A stretch of DNA of 64,000 nucleotides, taken from NCBI RefSeq assembly GCF_014196925.1, contig NZ_JACIEN010000001.1, forward strand, positions 930,001 to 994,000. The letters run 5' to 3'. The DNA is from Chelatococcus caeni (GTDB lineage Bacteria; Pseudomonadota; Alphaproteobacteria; Rhizobiales; Beijerinckiaceae). The number at the start of each line of letters is the position of its first letter. The first letter of the stretch is position 1. Shown here in pieces: positions 18,205-26,862 of this stretch. The notes below the pieces were generated by a model. The model saw nothing but the letters and a program-made list of their open reading frames with translations. It had not been told where the DNA came from and ran no database searches. The position numbers and the translations under genes were made by a program.

Positions 18205-18374
18205 TGCCGCTCGTGCGGCGGGAAACAGGCCGGAAACGAACGGCGAATGGACTGCGGATGCTTATGGATGGTTCGTGCCTCGAAACGGCACATAGACGCC
18301 GCTCGTCCCCCCTGGCCGCTCCTCGCGCGGGGACCGGCCGAAACCTCAAAATGAAGGAACACGACGGGTTTGAA

Positions 18375-18452
18375 TGGTCGGAGCGGCGGGATTTGAACCC
18401 ACGACCCCTAGTCCCCCAGACTAGTGCGCTAACCGGGCTGCGCTACGCTCCG
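18375..18452 (-). tRNA. tRNA-Pro (GGG)
   Basis: The reverse strand folds as a tRNA. Acceptor CGGAGCG pairs with CGCTCCG, followed by A and an encoded CCA (18375-18377). The anticodon stem CTAGT/ACTAG encloses the loop CTGGGGG with anticodon GGG, reading CCC and CCU proline codons. The T arm contains GGTTCAAATCC. This tRNA next to ihfA-merR is the usual arrangement in Hyphomicrobiales. Confidence 0.96.
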
Positions 18453-18832
18453 ACACCCGAAGGGCGTTGTTTCTCTAGGTGTTTCGTCGCGGGAATGCAA
18501 GCCCGGAGTTCTGGCGCCCAGCCGCGCCGGCGGCTCGCGTGACGCATCCGGCGTCGGAAAGCCCCGGAAAAGTCTCGGAACCCGTTCCGCTTCGAGGTCT
18601 GTGGATATCCCGCGCCGACGCGGGGGACGGGCGGAGGCTGCCGGGTGGCCTGCCGGCACGTTCATCGCCGCCCTGCGGCTGTCCGCGGCTCGCCCCGAGC
18701 CCCTTGGCTTCGCCGCAACGAACGCATCGTGCAGACACGGCGAATGGCAGCCGGAGACTATTACCAAAAAGTAATTCCTTTGTTCAGGAACCGTTCAGAA
18801 CACTCCTCATAAACAAAAGGGGAGAAGAGGAG
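18453..18832. other. Intergenic stretch with the RcnB-like promoter region
   Basis: No gene is visible in these 380 bases. The left end must hold the tRNA-Pro promoter, reading leftward. The right end has an AT-rich patch (ATTACCAAAAAGTAATTCC around 18760-18780) and two direct GTTCAG copies 11 bases apart (18782-18787 and 18793-18798) upstream of the RcnB-like gene. The centre shows nothing recognisable. Confidence 0.5.
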
Positions 18833-19225
18833 ATGTTCATGAAAAAGATTGCCCTGGTTGTCGCATCTGCCGCCGTTCTTGTTTCAGGTGCGGCATTCGC
18901 CCAGCCCTATCCATCGCACCGCGGCCCCGATGTCCGCATCGAGCATCGCGATGTCCGGACGGAGCGTCGTGATGTGCGGATCGAGCGCCACGACCGGCAT
19001 CCGCGGCATGTCGAGCCGCAGCATCGCCCCGGCAGGCCGCACTGGGCGAAGGGGCAGCGTTTCGAGTGGAAGAAGCATCGCCACCGTGAGATCCACGCCC
19101 GCGACTACCGCCGTTATCGCCTGCAGGAGCCGCCGCGCGGCCACCGCTGGGTCGAGGTCGACGGTCGCTTCATGATGGTCAATGTCGCAACCGGCATCAT
19201 CGCGTCGATCTTCATGATGCACTGA
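18833..19225 (+). CDS. RcnB-family periplasmic protein
   Basis: A cleavable signal peptide ('KKIALVVASAAVLVSGAAFA') is followed by a highly basic His/Arg region with repeated 'DVRxERxDVRIE' elements. A C-terminal RcnB-type module follows: 'YRRYRLQEPPRGHRWVEVDG' and 'FMMVNVATGIIASIF'. RcnB proteins are periplasmic and were first linked to nickel and cobalt homeostasis; many family members have no known metal role. The His-rich segment (residues about 30-85) could bind metal. The ATG at 18833 has the site GAAGAGGAG. The protein is 130 residues and the gene ends at a bidirectional terminator. Confidence 0.82.
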   Translation: MFMKKIALVVASAAVLVSGAAFAQPYPSHRGPDVRIEHRDVRTERRDVRIERHDRHPRHVEPQHRPGRPHWAKGQRFEWKKHRHREIHARDYRRYRLQEPPRGHRWVEVDGRFMMVNVATGIIASIFMMH

Positions 19226-19247
19226 AGCCGTCGCGCAGAACGCATGG

Positions 19248-19271
19248 AAAAGCCGCCCTCGGGCGGCTTTT
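19248..19271. terminator. Bidirectional terminator
   Basis: AAAAGCCGCCC (19248-19258) and GGGCGGCTTTT (19261-19271) form an 11-bp stem with a 2-base loop and flanking A and T tracts. It lies between convergent genes. Confidence 0.88.
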
Positions 19272-19294
19272 CCTTTATGGCCTCGGCCCGTCCG

Positions 19295-19936
19295 TCACCG
19301 GCAGACGTGCCGGCGCCCGTCGTAGCCGAGATAGGTGCCCGTGCGCGGGTTGAAGGACTTGTACTTGCGCGAGCAATAGGCCACCCACGAGGAATCGTAG
19401 CGGCGCGGCGGGGAGGCGATGGCGCTGCTGGCAATCGCGCCCGCTGCGAGGCCGAAGATGCCCGCCGCCACCGCGGCGCCGGGGTCGTAGCCGTAGCCAT
19501 AGCCGTAGCCGTAATACGGCCTGTAGTAGCCGCCGTAATAATAGGGCCGATAGCGGTAGCCCCCGTAGTACGGCCGGCCGTAATAGGGTCGGCCGTAGTA
19601 GGGGCGGCCGTAGTAGGGCCGGCCATAGTACTGGCCGCCATAATAGGGCCGCGCATAGGAGGGCCGGCCGTAATAGGCGGAGCCCCGCGGGCCATAATAG
19701 CCGCCGGTGACCTGCCCAAAGGGGGTTCCGGGCGGCACGCGGATCTGCGTGCCTCCTCCGCTCCACGCGCCCGGGCCTCCGATGTACCTGTTACCGGGGC
19801 GACCCCACTGGGTGTTCTCGATGAGCGTTGCGGCCGGCGCGGTGTCCATGCGAACGATCTGCGCGCTCGCAGGCATCGCAGGGAGCGCGAGCAGCGCTGC
19901 AACGGCCGTGATGGCGAGTGTCCTGCAGACGGGCAT
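19295..19936 (-). CDS. BA14K-family secreted protein with Tyr-Gly-Arg-Pro repeats
   Basis: A signal peptide ends at 'PAMPASAQ'. The middle of the protein (residues about 75-150) is a run of 'YYGRP' and 'YYGxYYRP' repeats, encoded by near-identical 15-base units between about 19480 and 19680. A short Ala/Gly hydrophobic stretch follows. The C-terminal 'WVAYCSRKYKSFNPRTGTYL' and 'GYDGRRHVC' match the BA14K lectin-like motif known from Brucella. The ATG at 19936 has a GAGGAGG site. It is presumably surface-exposed; the ligand is unknown. Repeat number could vary among strains. Confidence 0.85.
   Translation of the reverse strand: MPVCRTLAITAVAALLALPAMPASAQIVRMDTAPAATLIENTQWGRPGNRYIGGPGAWSGGGTQIRVPPGTPFGQVTGGYYGPRGSAYYGRPSYARPYYGGQYYGRPYYGRPYYGRPYYGRPYYGGYRYRPYYYGGYYRPYYGYGYGYGYDPGAAVAAGIFGLAAGAIASSAIASPPRRYDSSWVAYCSRKYKSFNPRTGTYLGYDGRRHVCR
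19480..19690. repeat. Tandem degenerate 15-bp coding repeats
   Basis: Units close to GGCCGTAGTAGGGCC recur in phase within the BA14K gene, encoding repeats of Tyr-Tyr-Gly-Arg-Pro on the minus strand. Units differ mainly at one or two positions. They are most regular between 19570 and 19640. Confidence 0.75.
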
Positions 19937-20263
19937 GGTGCGATCCTCCTCGCGGCAACTGCGGCGTCAAACGCCGGGGACAAGCCACCGGCCGACCGAT
20001 TGCCTCGAGCGCCGATTGTCTCGGCCACGCTCCGGTGGCGCCCTTCTTCATGATAGAACGAACTGTGGCGGCAGGGCGAACGGGGGGATCACGTATGCGC
20101 GACCCTCCTGCAGACGGTGCGCGGGAGGGGGCGATGCGCGACGGCGTGATCCGTGCACGATGCGAGCGCATCCGGCGCCGGCGGCCTTCATGACGCACGC
20201 TTTTGCCGCGCCCGTGCGGCTCGGGTCTTCCCGGCCCGTGGCTGAATCCTCTAGGAATGATTC
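19937..20263. other. Intergenic stretch upstream of cardiolipin synthase
   Basis: These 327 bases hold the divergent promoters for the BA14K gene and the cardiolipin synthase gene. I see no convincing small gene, repeat or RNA here. Confidence 0.5.
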
Positions 20264-21706
20264 ATGCAGGCGTTTCTGACGGATTATTGGCCGCACCTGT
20301 TCTTTGTCCTGAGCACGATGGCCGGCCTGGCCGCGGCCGCGCACGCGGCGATGACGAAGGACGAGGTGCGGGCGGCGATCGGCTGGGCGGGCGTCGCGAT
20401 GCTGTCGCCGGTCTTCGGCGCCGCGCTCTATCTCGTTGCCGGCATCAACCGCGTGCGCCGGTCATCCGTCATGCGCAAGCGGGCGCGTACGCGCCGGGGG
20501 CGGGCCGCCGAGAACGAGGACAGCGCTGGCGACGCGCTGGCGCGCCTGCCGCTCGCGTCGCTGGCCCGGCTCGGCGACAACGTCTCCCAGTTCCCGCTGA
20601 CGCTCGGCAACAAGGTCACCCCCCTCGTCGGCGGCGATGCGGCCTATCCCGAGATGATCGAGGCGATCCGGGGCGCCAGAAAATCGATCGCGCTCGCGAC
20701 CTATATCTTCGACCACGATGCGGCGGGGCTCGCCTTCGTCGAGGCGCTCGTGGCGGCGAAGGAGCGCGGCGTCGCCGTGCGCGTGCTGATCGATGCGGTG
20801 GGCGCGCGCTATTCCAAGCCGCCGCTGCCGCTCCTGCTGCGCCAGCGCGGCGTCACCTCGGCGCTCTTCATGGGCAACATCATCGGCCTCAAGCTGCCCT
20901 ATGCCAACCTGCGCAGCCACCGCAAGATCCTCGTGGTCGACGGCAAGGTCGGCTTCACCGGCGGCATGAACATCCGCGCCCATTTCCTCACCTCGGCCAT
21001 GGGCGATCACACCGCGCGTGACACCCACTTCCGCTTCGACGGACCGGTGGTCGAGCACCTGCTCACCGTCTTCGCCGAGGACTGGCATTTCGTGACGCGG
21101 GAGCTGCTGGACGGGCCGATGTGGTTCGGGCGGGCGGCCCGGCTGGCGGGCGGGACGGAGGTGGCGGCGAGGGCGATTCCCTCCGGGCCGGACCACACGC
21201 TCGAATCGAACCACGCCATGATCATGGGCGCGCTCGCCGCCGCCGAGCGCCGGGTCATGATCTCCTCGCCCTATTTCCTGCCCGACCAGCAACTCGTCGG
21301 CGCCTTCGGCGTCGCGGCTCGCCGCGGCATCGAGGTCGACATCGTCATTCCCGACAGCAACAACCTGCGCCTCGTCGACTATGCCATGACGGCCCAGCTC
21401 GACCAGGTGCTGCGGCGAGGCTGCCGCGTCTGGCGTGCCCGCGGCGTCTTCGACCATTCCAAGCTCATGACGGTCGACGGCGTATGGAGCTACATCGGCT
21501 CGTCCAACCTCGATCCGCGCAGCCTCCGGCTCAATTTCGAGCTCGACGTGGAGGTGCACGACCCGGCGCTCGCCAGCTGGATCGAGGAGCACATCAGCGA
21601 GCGGATGGCCGATGCCGTCCCCGAAACCCTGCAGAGCCTCGCAGCGCGACCGCTGGCGGAGCGGCTGCGCAACCGGGTGGTGTGGCTGGCGTCGCCCTAC
21701 CTGTGA
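20264..21706 (+). CDS. cls: Cardiolipin synthase (phospholipase D family)
   Basis: The enzyme joins two phosphatidylglycerol molecules to cardiolipin at the inner membrane. Two N-terminal hydrophobic helices (residues about 8-30 and 38-60) are followed by two PLD domains. Each has an intact HKD motif: His219 in 'HRKILVVDGKVGFTGG' and His398 in 'HSKLMTVDGVWSYIGSSN'. The 480-residue length suits ClsA-type enzymes. The ATG at 20264 lacks a strong Shine-Dalgarno sequence. It is followed after 100 bases by a small protein gene on the same strand. Confidence 0.93.
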   Translation: MQAFLTDYWPHLFFVLSTMAGLAAAAHAAMTKDEVRAAIGWAGVAMLSPVFGAALYLVAGINRVRRSSVMRKRARTRRGRAAENEDSAGDALARLPLASLARLGDNVSQFPLTLGNKVTPLVGGDAAYPEMIEAIRGARKSIALATYIFDHDAAGLAFVEALVAAKERGVAVRVLIDAVGARYSKPPLPLLLRQRGVTSALFMGNIIGLKLPYANLRSHRKILVVDGKVGFTGGMNIRAHFLTSAMGDHTARDTHFRFDGPVVEHLLTVFAEDWHFVTRELLDGPMWFGRAARLAGGTEVAARAIPSGPDHTLESNHAMIMGALAAAERRVMISSPYFLPDQQLVGAFGVAARRGIEVDIVIPDSNNLRLVDYAMTAQLDQVLRRGCRVWRARGVFDHSKLMTVDGVWSYIGSSNLDPRSLRLNFELDVEVHDPALASWIEEHISERMADAVPETLQSLAARPLAERLRNRVVWLASPYL

Positions 21707-21805
21707 CGGCGTGCAGCGCGCGCCAGCGCACATCGTCCCGGGGCGTGGCGCTGCATGGTTCTTCCACGGCCGGCGCCGCTGCCGGCAAGAAAGGGGAGAG
21801 AAGCC

Positions 21806-22072
21806 ATGATGATGCGCGAAGCCGCCCGCATAGCCCTGGAAGAGCTGCGTGAGACGGACGACGTTGCCTGGACGCATGCGGCCACCCAGCACCGCCACGT
21901 GCTGACGGAAGCCCTGCGCCTTGCCGCCCTGCGCCCTTGCGAGGCGCATCTCGTCGGCATCATCCAGGAGATCGACGAGGAGATCGGCTTCCCCACCGCC
22001 AAGGCCATCGCCTGCGCCGTGATGCGCGCCTTCCAGGGGCGGTGCGAGGAGGATCCGTTCGGCCGGATCTGA
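21806..22072 (+). CDS. Hypothetical protein, 88 residues
   Basis: From ATG 21806, behind AAGGGGAGAG, the frame reads 'MMMREAARIALEELRETDDV' and continues with 'LTEALRLAALRPCEAHLVGIIQEIDEEIGFPTAKAIACAVMRAF'. It is mainly helical and soluble, with two cysteines. It is codirectional with cardiolipin synthase. No family is recognised. The purine-rich ribosome site and codon usage support a real gene. Confidence 0.6.
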   Translation: MMMREAARIALEELRETDDVAWTHAATQHRHVLTEALRLAALRPCEAHLVGIIQEIDEEIGFPTAKAIACAVMRAFQGRCEEDPFGRI

Positions 22073-22119
22073 AACGCTGGAAAATTCGCAATGTCAGAAT
22101 GTTACCCGCGAAGGCGGAA

Positions 22120-23364
22120 TCAGGATGCGAGCTCGCGCCGGCTCGCTTCCTCCCGCGGCGTTGCGGCCGCAATGCCCCAGATGAGCCCGAGAAGCAGGTA
22201 GAAGTGGCGCCAGTGGTCGCTGTCGATCTGGATGCCTTGCAGCGCGGTGATGAAGAACACGCTCCAGATGGGCAGGAAGTGGCGCTGAAGCGGTCCGCGC
22301 CGCAGCGTCGTGCGCCAGCCGACGAAGAAGGTCGTCAGGATGAGCACCAGATAGGTGATGCCGCCGAGCCAGCCGTAGGACGCGAAGGCGTTGAGGAACA
22401 CGTTGTGCGGCGCTGCGCCGTACATCTCGGAGGAAAACCGCAGGGGCCCGAAGCCGTTCGGCAGGTCGAGCAGGATCGGAAGGCTGCGGATCTGCCCGCC
22501 GAAGCGCCCGGTCGGGCCCATGTCGTAGGATTGCAGGCCCGCGCGTTGGGCGACCAGTTCGCCGATCTCGCCGCTGGAGAGGGCCGCGAGCACCACGACG
22601 ACGACGGCGGCCGAGAGCATCGCCACCTGGCCCACGAGCCGCGAGCGCTGGCCGCTGCTGCGGCTCGTCAGATAGATGAGCAGCATGAGCAGGCCGACGC
22701 TGCCGATGGCATTGATCCAGGCGCCGCGCGACAGCGTCAGCAGCAGCGCCAGCGTCGGCACGGACAGTTTGATCAGGCTGACGAGGAGCCGGCCGCGCCC
22801 CGTCATGATGTCCTGCACCATGAAGGCGACGGCGAGCGTCAGGTAGGGCCCGAGCACGTTCGGGTCCTTGAAGGTGCCCGAGGCGCGGCCGTAGAGCGAG
22901 AAATGGGCGCCGAGGCCGGCGATGTTCAGGTAGCCGGCGATGCCGGCGATCGCCGCCACCCAGGCCGAGGCGACGAAGCCGCCGCGGATGGCGTTCAGCC
23001 GCTCGTCGCCGTCCTGGCACAGGATGGTGGCGAAGAAGATCGCCGTGACCATCAGATAGATCGAGATGGCGACGAAGGTGACCGACTTGTGGTGGTCGAG
23101 ATAGGGAATGAGCGAGAAGACGCCGCCGAGATTGAAGACGAGCAGCAGAACGATGAGCGGCACGACGAGCCGTGGCAGCCGGATGCCGCCCGTGACCATG
23201 AAGCCGGCGAGGGCAACGAGGAACATCGCCTCATAGGGCGACGGCTCGATGATGGCCAGGGAGCCCGAGAAGGCGAGCAGCCACAGGAGCGCATGCTGCA
23301 GCCGGCGCGTGGAGATGCGCAGGCCGGCCGCGCCCGCGGCGGTGGTGTCGTCCGCGGCCGTCAA
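22120..23364 (-). CDS. O-antigen ligase / polysaccharide polymerase family membrane protein
   Basis: This 414-residue protein has about ten hydrophobic segments and a large periplasmic loop with 'SLYGRASGTFKDPNVLGPYLTL' and 'GFGPLRFS', typical of the Wzy_C (O-antigen ligase/polymerase) family. It is probably the polymerase or ligase of the exopolysaccharide locus. The start is a TTG at 23364 overlapping the upstream gene's stop as TTGA, so it is translationally coupled to the sugar transferase. A longer in-frame reading to 24090 lies antiphase to that gene and is not real. Confidence 0.82.
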   Translation of the reverse strand: MTAADDTTAAGAAGLRISTRRLQHALLWLLAFSGSLAIIEPSPYEAMFLVALAGFMVTGGIRLPRLVVPLIVLLLVFNLGGVFSLIPYLDHHKSVTFVAISIYLMVTAIFFATILCQDGDERLNAIRGGFVASAWVAAIAGIAGYLNIAGLGAHFSLYGRASGTFKDPNVLGPYLTLAVAFMVQDIMTGRGRLLVSLIKLSVPTLALLLTLSRGAWINAIGSVGLLMLLIYLTSRSSGQRSRLVGQVAMLSAAVVVVVLAALSSGEIGELVAQRAGLQSYDMGPTGRFGGQIRSLPILLDLPNGFGPLRFSSEMYGAAPHNVFLNAFASYGWLGGITYLVLILTTFFVGWRTTLRRGPLQRHFLPIWSVFFITALQGIQIDSDHWRHFYLLLGLIWGIAAATPREEASRRELAS

Positions 23365-24908
23365 TAGGCGTTCTCCGACTTGAGGAGGGCAGGCGGCGTC
23401 TTCAGGAGGATCACCAGGTCGAAGAGCACCGACCAGTTCTCGATGTAGAACAGGTCGTGCTCGACGCGGCGCTGGATCTTCTCCTCCGTGTCGGTCTCGC
23501 CGCGCCAGCCGTTGATCTGCGCCCAGCCGGTGATGCCGGGCTTGACCTTGTGGCGGGCGAAATAGCCGTCGACGACCTTGTCGTAGAGCCGGTTCTCGGC
23601 CTTGGCGTGCAGCGCGTGCGGGCGCGGCCCGACCAGCGAGAGGTTGCCCTTGAAGACGACATTGAAGAGCTGCGGCAGTTCGTCGAGCGAGGTCTTGCGG
23701 ATGATGCGGCCGACGCGGGTGACGCGCGGGTCCCCCTTGGTGACGAGCCGCGCGGCCGTGGCATCGCTCTGGTCCACGTACATCGAGCGGAACTTGAAGA
23801 CCTCGATGAGCTCGTTGTTGAAGCCGTACCGCTTCTGGCGGAAGAGCACCGGCCCGGGGGAATCGAGCTTCACCGCAAGCGCCGTGAGAAGCAGCAGCGG
23901 CGACAGCAGCATGAGCAGGATGGCGCCCACGACCTTGTCGAAGAGCCACTTGAGCACAAGGTCCCAATCGGCGATCGGCTTGTCGAAGACGTCGAGCACC
24001 GGCACCGAGCCGATGTAGGAATAGGCGCGCGGGCGCAGCCTGAGCTGGCTCATGTGGGCAGCGAGCCGGATGTCCGTCGGCAGCACCCACAGCTTGCGCA
24101 GCATCTGCAGGATGCGCGCCTCGGCCGTGATCGGCAGCGTGAAGATGATGAGGTCGACCTGCGTGCGCCGGGCGAAGGTGACGAGATCGTCGACCGTGCC
24201 GAGCTTGGGATAGCCGGCCACGACATCGGGCGAGCGGTCGTCGCTGCGGTCGTCGAAGAAGCCGCAGATGCGCACGCCCGTGTCGCGCTGCGCCGCCAGG
24301 GCCTCGATGAGCCGCTCGGCCGCCTCTCCGCCGCCGACGATGACGGTGCGCCGGTCGAGCCGGCCGGCACGCGTCAGATGCGTCACGGCGAGGCCGAGGA
24401 CGAGCCGGACGAGGAAGAGCCCGGCAAGCCCGGAGCCGTACCAGCCGAGCAGCCAGACCCGGGAGTACTCCTCGCTCGTCTTGGTGAAGAAGAGGGCCGC
24501 GACGGCGAGGAGGAAGATGACGCTCCAGCTCGCCAGGACCCGGAAGGCCTGCGTCAGGACGGAGCGCATTGCCCCGATATGATACAGGCCCGCCGCCTGC
24601 AGCGCTGCGACCGTCGCGAGGGCGAAGACCGGCAGGAGCCCGAGGTAGGAGAGGGGATAGCCGTGGTTCGGCGCGATATAGATCGCGAGCGCGGCGTAGC
24701 CCGTGGCGAGAACCACGGCGATGTCGGCGAGGCGGGCCGCACCCGTGATGATCACGGGCGAATAGGTCGGCCGCACGGGCAGCGCCGCCATGCGCTCGGC
24801 GAGCGGCGACAGGCGTGGCTCCTTCTCGTCCGCGGAAGCGGGCCCAGGCTGTGCCGGTTCGGCCGCGGCGGCGTGGTCGAGCAGATCGCGAATATCAAAA
24901 TTGGACAT
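23361..24908 (-). CDS. Undecaprenyl-phosphate glucose-type phosphotransferase (exopolysaccharide initiation)
   Basis: This membrane enzyme transfers the first sugar phosphate onto undecaprenyl phosphate. It has four to five N-terminal hydrophobic segments, a CoA_binding_3-like central domain ('VIVGGGEAAERLIEAL'), then a bacterial sugar transferase domain with 'FKFRSMYVD', 'KTSLDELPQLFNVVFKGNLS', 'LVGPRPHAL' and 'KPGITGWAQINGWRGETDT'. The ATG at 24908 gives 515 residues. The class matches WcaJ/PssY/ExoY-type proteins, though the actual sugar cannot be read from sequence. It heads the pair with the downstream polymerase. Confidence 0.9.
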   Translation of the reverse strand: MSNFDIRDLLDHAAAAEPAQPGPASADEKEPRLSPLAERMAALPVRPTYSPVIITGAARLADIAVVLATGYAALAIYIAPNHGYPLSYLGLLPVFALATVAALQAAGLYHIGAMRSVLTQAFRVLASWSVIFLLAVAALFFTKTSEEYSRVWLLGWYGSGLAGLFLVRLVLGLAVTHLTRAGRLDRRTVIVGGGEAAERLIEALAAQRDTGVRICGFFDDRSDDRSPDVVAGYPKLGTVDDLVTFARRTQVDLIIFTLPITAEARILQMLRKLWVLPTDIRLAAHMSQLRLRPRAYSYIGSVPVLDVFDKPIADWDLVLKWLFDKVVGAILLMLLSPLLLLTALAVKLDSPGPVLFRQKRYGFNNELIEVFKFRSMYVDQSDATAARLVTKGDPRVTRVGRIIRKTSLDELPQLFNVVFKGNLSLVGPRPHALHAKAENRLYDKVVDGYFARHKVKPGITGWAQINGWRGETDTEEKIQRRVEHDLFYIENWSVLFDLVILLKTPPALLKSENAY

Positions 24909-25027
24909 GCTTGAACTTCGGCAGGACAAAAGGGAGGTCTCGCCGAGGCAATCGCAAGTTGTATGCCACCGCTCGGGCGGGGCCCATTCCCGCGGCGATG
25001 GCCTAGCACGGGCGTCTGGCGAATGTC

Positions 25028-26155
25028 TTAACGCAGGGCCGCGCGGTAGGCGTCGAGCACCGAGGCGACCATCTGCGGCAGCGAGAAGCGCTCGCGCACG
25101 AAGGCGCGCAGCGCGGCGTCCTCGGCCTGGGCTTCGGCCTCCGGCATGTCGAGGCGGCGACGCAGCGCGCCAGCAAGGGCTTCGGGCGCATCGGCGGGGA
25201 CGAGACGGCCCGCCTGCGGCCCGAAGATTTCGGGGATGCCGCCGACAGCGGTCGCGACGAGCGGCATCGCGGCGGCCGTGGCTTCCAGCACGACATAGGG
25301 CAGGGACTCGGCCCGGGACGGCACGACCATCACCCGCGCCAGCGCGAGCGCCTCGCGGATCGGCATGGGCCGCTGGAAGGTCACGGCCTCGCCGAGCCCG
25401 CGGTCCGCGGCATGGGCGCGGATGGCCTCCTCGTCCGGGCCGGCGCCGACGAAGACGGCGGTGAGCTGGCGGCCTTCGGTGCGCAGCTGCGCCAGCGCGT
25501 CGATCAGCGTGTCGATGCCCTTGAGGTGGCGAAGCTCGCCGATATAGAGCACGTCTCGCGTGCCGGAACGTGGCACCTCGTCGAACTCGGCCTCGTGGAG
25601 GCCGTTGTAGACGACGGCGGAACGGGCCGCGAGGGAGCCGAGCGCCTCGGCGGCGAGCCGTGCGATATAGGCGCTCTCGAACAGGAAGAAGTCGGTCCTG
25701 CGGGCAAGGGCGCGCTCGGCGGCCATGTAGAGCCGGTGCTGCGCCGTGCCCGGCGGGTAGTGGAAGCTGCCGCCATGCGGCGTATAGACGCGCGCGGGAC
25801 GGCGCCTGTCGGTCCGCGCGGCCAGCCGGGCGTAGAGGCCGCCCTTGGCGCCGTGGCCGTGCACCACGTCGGGTCCGAGATGGGACACGAGCGCGCGCAC
25901 GCGCAGGGCGCCCGCAAGGTCGCCGAGCCCCGGCAGGCGCGCCATGGGCAGGCGCGTGACGCCGAGCGAGAGATCGCCGCCGAGCGCGGCGAGGGTTGCT
26001 TCCGCCCGCTCGCCGCCGGTCGTGGCGTCGCAGACGATGCCCACCCGGTGGCCGAGCTGCGCCTGCCCGCGCGCGAGGTCGACGACGTGGCGGAACAGGC
26101 CGCCGACGGGCGCGCGCAGGACGTGCAGGATGCGCAGGGATGCGGGATCGGGCAT
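25028..26155 (-). CDS. Glycosyltransferase family 4
   Basis: This cytoplasmic GT-B glycosyltransferase of 375 residues has an N-terminal acceptor domain starting 'SLRILHVLRAPVGGLFRHVV' and a C-terminal donor domain with 'YIGELRHLKGIDTLIDALAQL'. The donor-binding E(x7)E region reads 'PSRAESLPYVVLEATAAAMP'. It sits 26 bases downstream of the export lipoprotein gene and probably adds a sugar to the lipid-linked repeat unit. The ATG at 26155 is preferred over upstream in-frame codons because it begins the conserved domain directly. Confidence 0.9.
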   Translation of the reverse strand: MPDPASLRILHVLRAPVGGLFRHVVDLARGQAQLGHRVGIVCDATTGGERAEATLAALGGDLSLGVTRLPMARLPGLGDLAGALRVRALVSHLGPDVVHGHGAKGGLYARLAARTDRRRPARVYTPHGGSFHYPPGTAQHRLYMAAERALARRTDFFLFESAYIARLAAEALGSLAARSAVVYNGLHEAEFDEVPRSGTRDVLYIGELRHLKGIDTLIDALAQLRTEGRQLTAVFVGAGPDEEAIRAHAADRGLGEAVTFQRPMPIREALALARVMVVPSRAESLPYVVLEATAAAMPLVATAVGGIPEIFGPQAGRLVPADAPEALAGALRRRLDMPEAEAQAEDAALRAFVRERFSLPQMVASVLDAYRAALR

Positions 26156-26181
26156 GGTGTTTCGTCCGGGCTGGCGGCGGC

Positions 26182-26745
26182 TCAGAACCACCGCTCCTTG
26201 ATGACGATGGTGTCGCCCGGCTTGATCGGATAGGTCGCCGGCAGCGGCCCGGTGACGGCCTTGCCCGGCGCCTGGCGGGTGACGAGCGCTTCGCTCTCCA
26301 CCGCGCGGGGGGTGAAGCCGCCGGCGATGGCGGCGGCGGTCTGCACCGTCATGCCGGCCACGAAGGGATATTGGCCGGGATTGCGCACCTCGCCGAGGAT
26401 GAAGAACGGCCGGTAGGCCTCGACGTCCACGCTGACCGACGGTTCGCGCACATAGCCGGCGGCGAGCTTGCGTTCGATGGCCTTGGCGAGCTGCTGCGTC
26501 GTCAGGCCACGCGCCGGGATGGTGCCGACGAGCGGCATGGCGATCTTGCCCGAGGCATCCACGGTATAGATATTGGACAGGCTGTCCTGCCCGAAGACGA
26601 TGATGCGCAGGCGGTCGCCGCTGTCGAGCGTGTAGACCTGCGGACGGGGCACCGCCTCCACCGTCATCGGTTCACGCGACGTCTGGGTACAGGCGCCGAG
26701 CGAGGCGCAGAGGAGGGCGAGGGCGATGGCCGGAAAGCGCGACAT
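26182..26745 (-). CDS. Polysaccharide export lipoprotein (Wza/GumB-like)
   Basis: The protein forms or contributes to the outer-membrane channel for exopolysaccharide. The start at 26745 gives a lipoprotein signal with lipobox 'CASLGAC', then a Poly_export domain ('YTLDSGDRLRIIVFGQDSLS') and one SLBB-like repeat ('FFILGEVRNPGQYPFVAGMTV'). At 187 residues it is the short form, lacking the C-terminal helix of E. coli Wza. It is divergent from the co-polymerase gene at 26917, as expected for a shared control region. Confidence 0.9.
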   Translation of the reverse strand: MSRFPAIALALLCASLGACTQTSREPMTVEAVPRPQVYTLDSGDRLRIIVFGQDSLSNIYTVDASGKIAMPLVGTIPARGLTTQQLAKAIERKLAAGYVREPSVSVDVEAYRPFFILGEVRNPGQYPFVAGMTVQTAAAIAGGFTPRAVESEALVTRQAPGKAVTGPLPATYPIKPGDTIVIKERWF

Positions 26746-26862
26746 GTGACCGTCATCGGAAACTGCAGGACGAGACGCATCTAACGCCGCTATGGTTAAC
26801 AAAAGTTGATTTTTGCGTATGCCGATGGCCTTTGCCGTCCATCAGGCTGGCTTAACCTGGCG

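Larger units (their letters stand above)
17612..18374. other. Gene-poor stretch with AT-rich promoter-like segment and strong hairpin
   Basis: About 760 bases with only one doubtful small gene (17884-18111). The segment 17780-17850 is locally AT-rich and contains TATAAT at 17822-17827. A perfect 12-bp inverted repeat, GGGATATGCGGG/CCCGCATATCCC (18170-18181 and 18193-18204), lies near the right end with no following T run. The part 18205-18374 shows nothing else I can name. Confidence 0.5.

Noticed and set aside
19480-19690. Regularly spaced short repeats that could suggest a CRISPR array
   Set aside because: The units are contiguous, 15 bases, in reading frame and encode Tyr-Tyr-Gly-Arg-Pro. 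There are no unique spacers and no cas genes.
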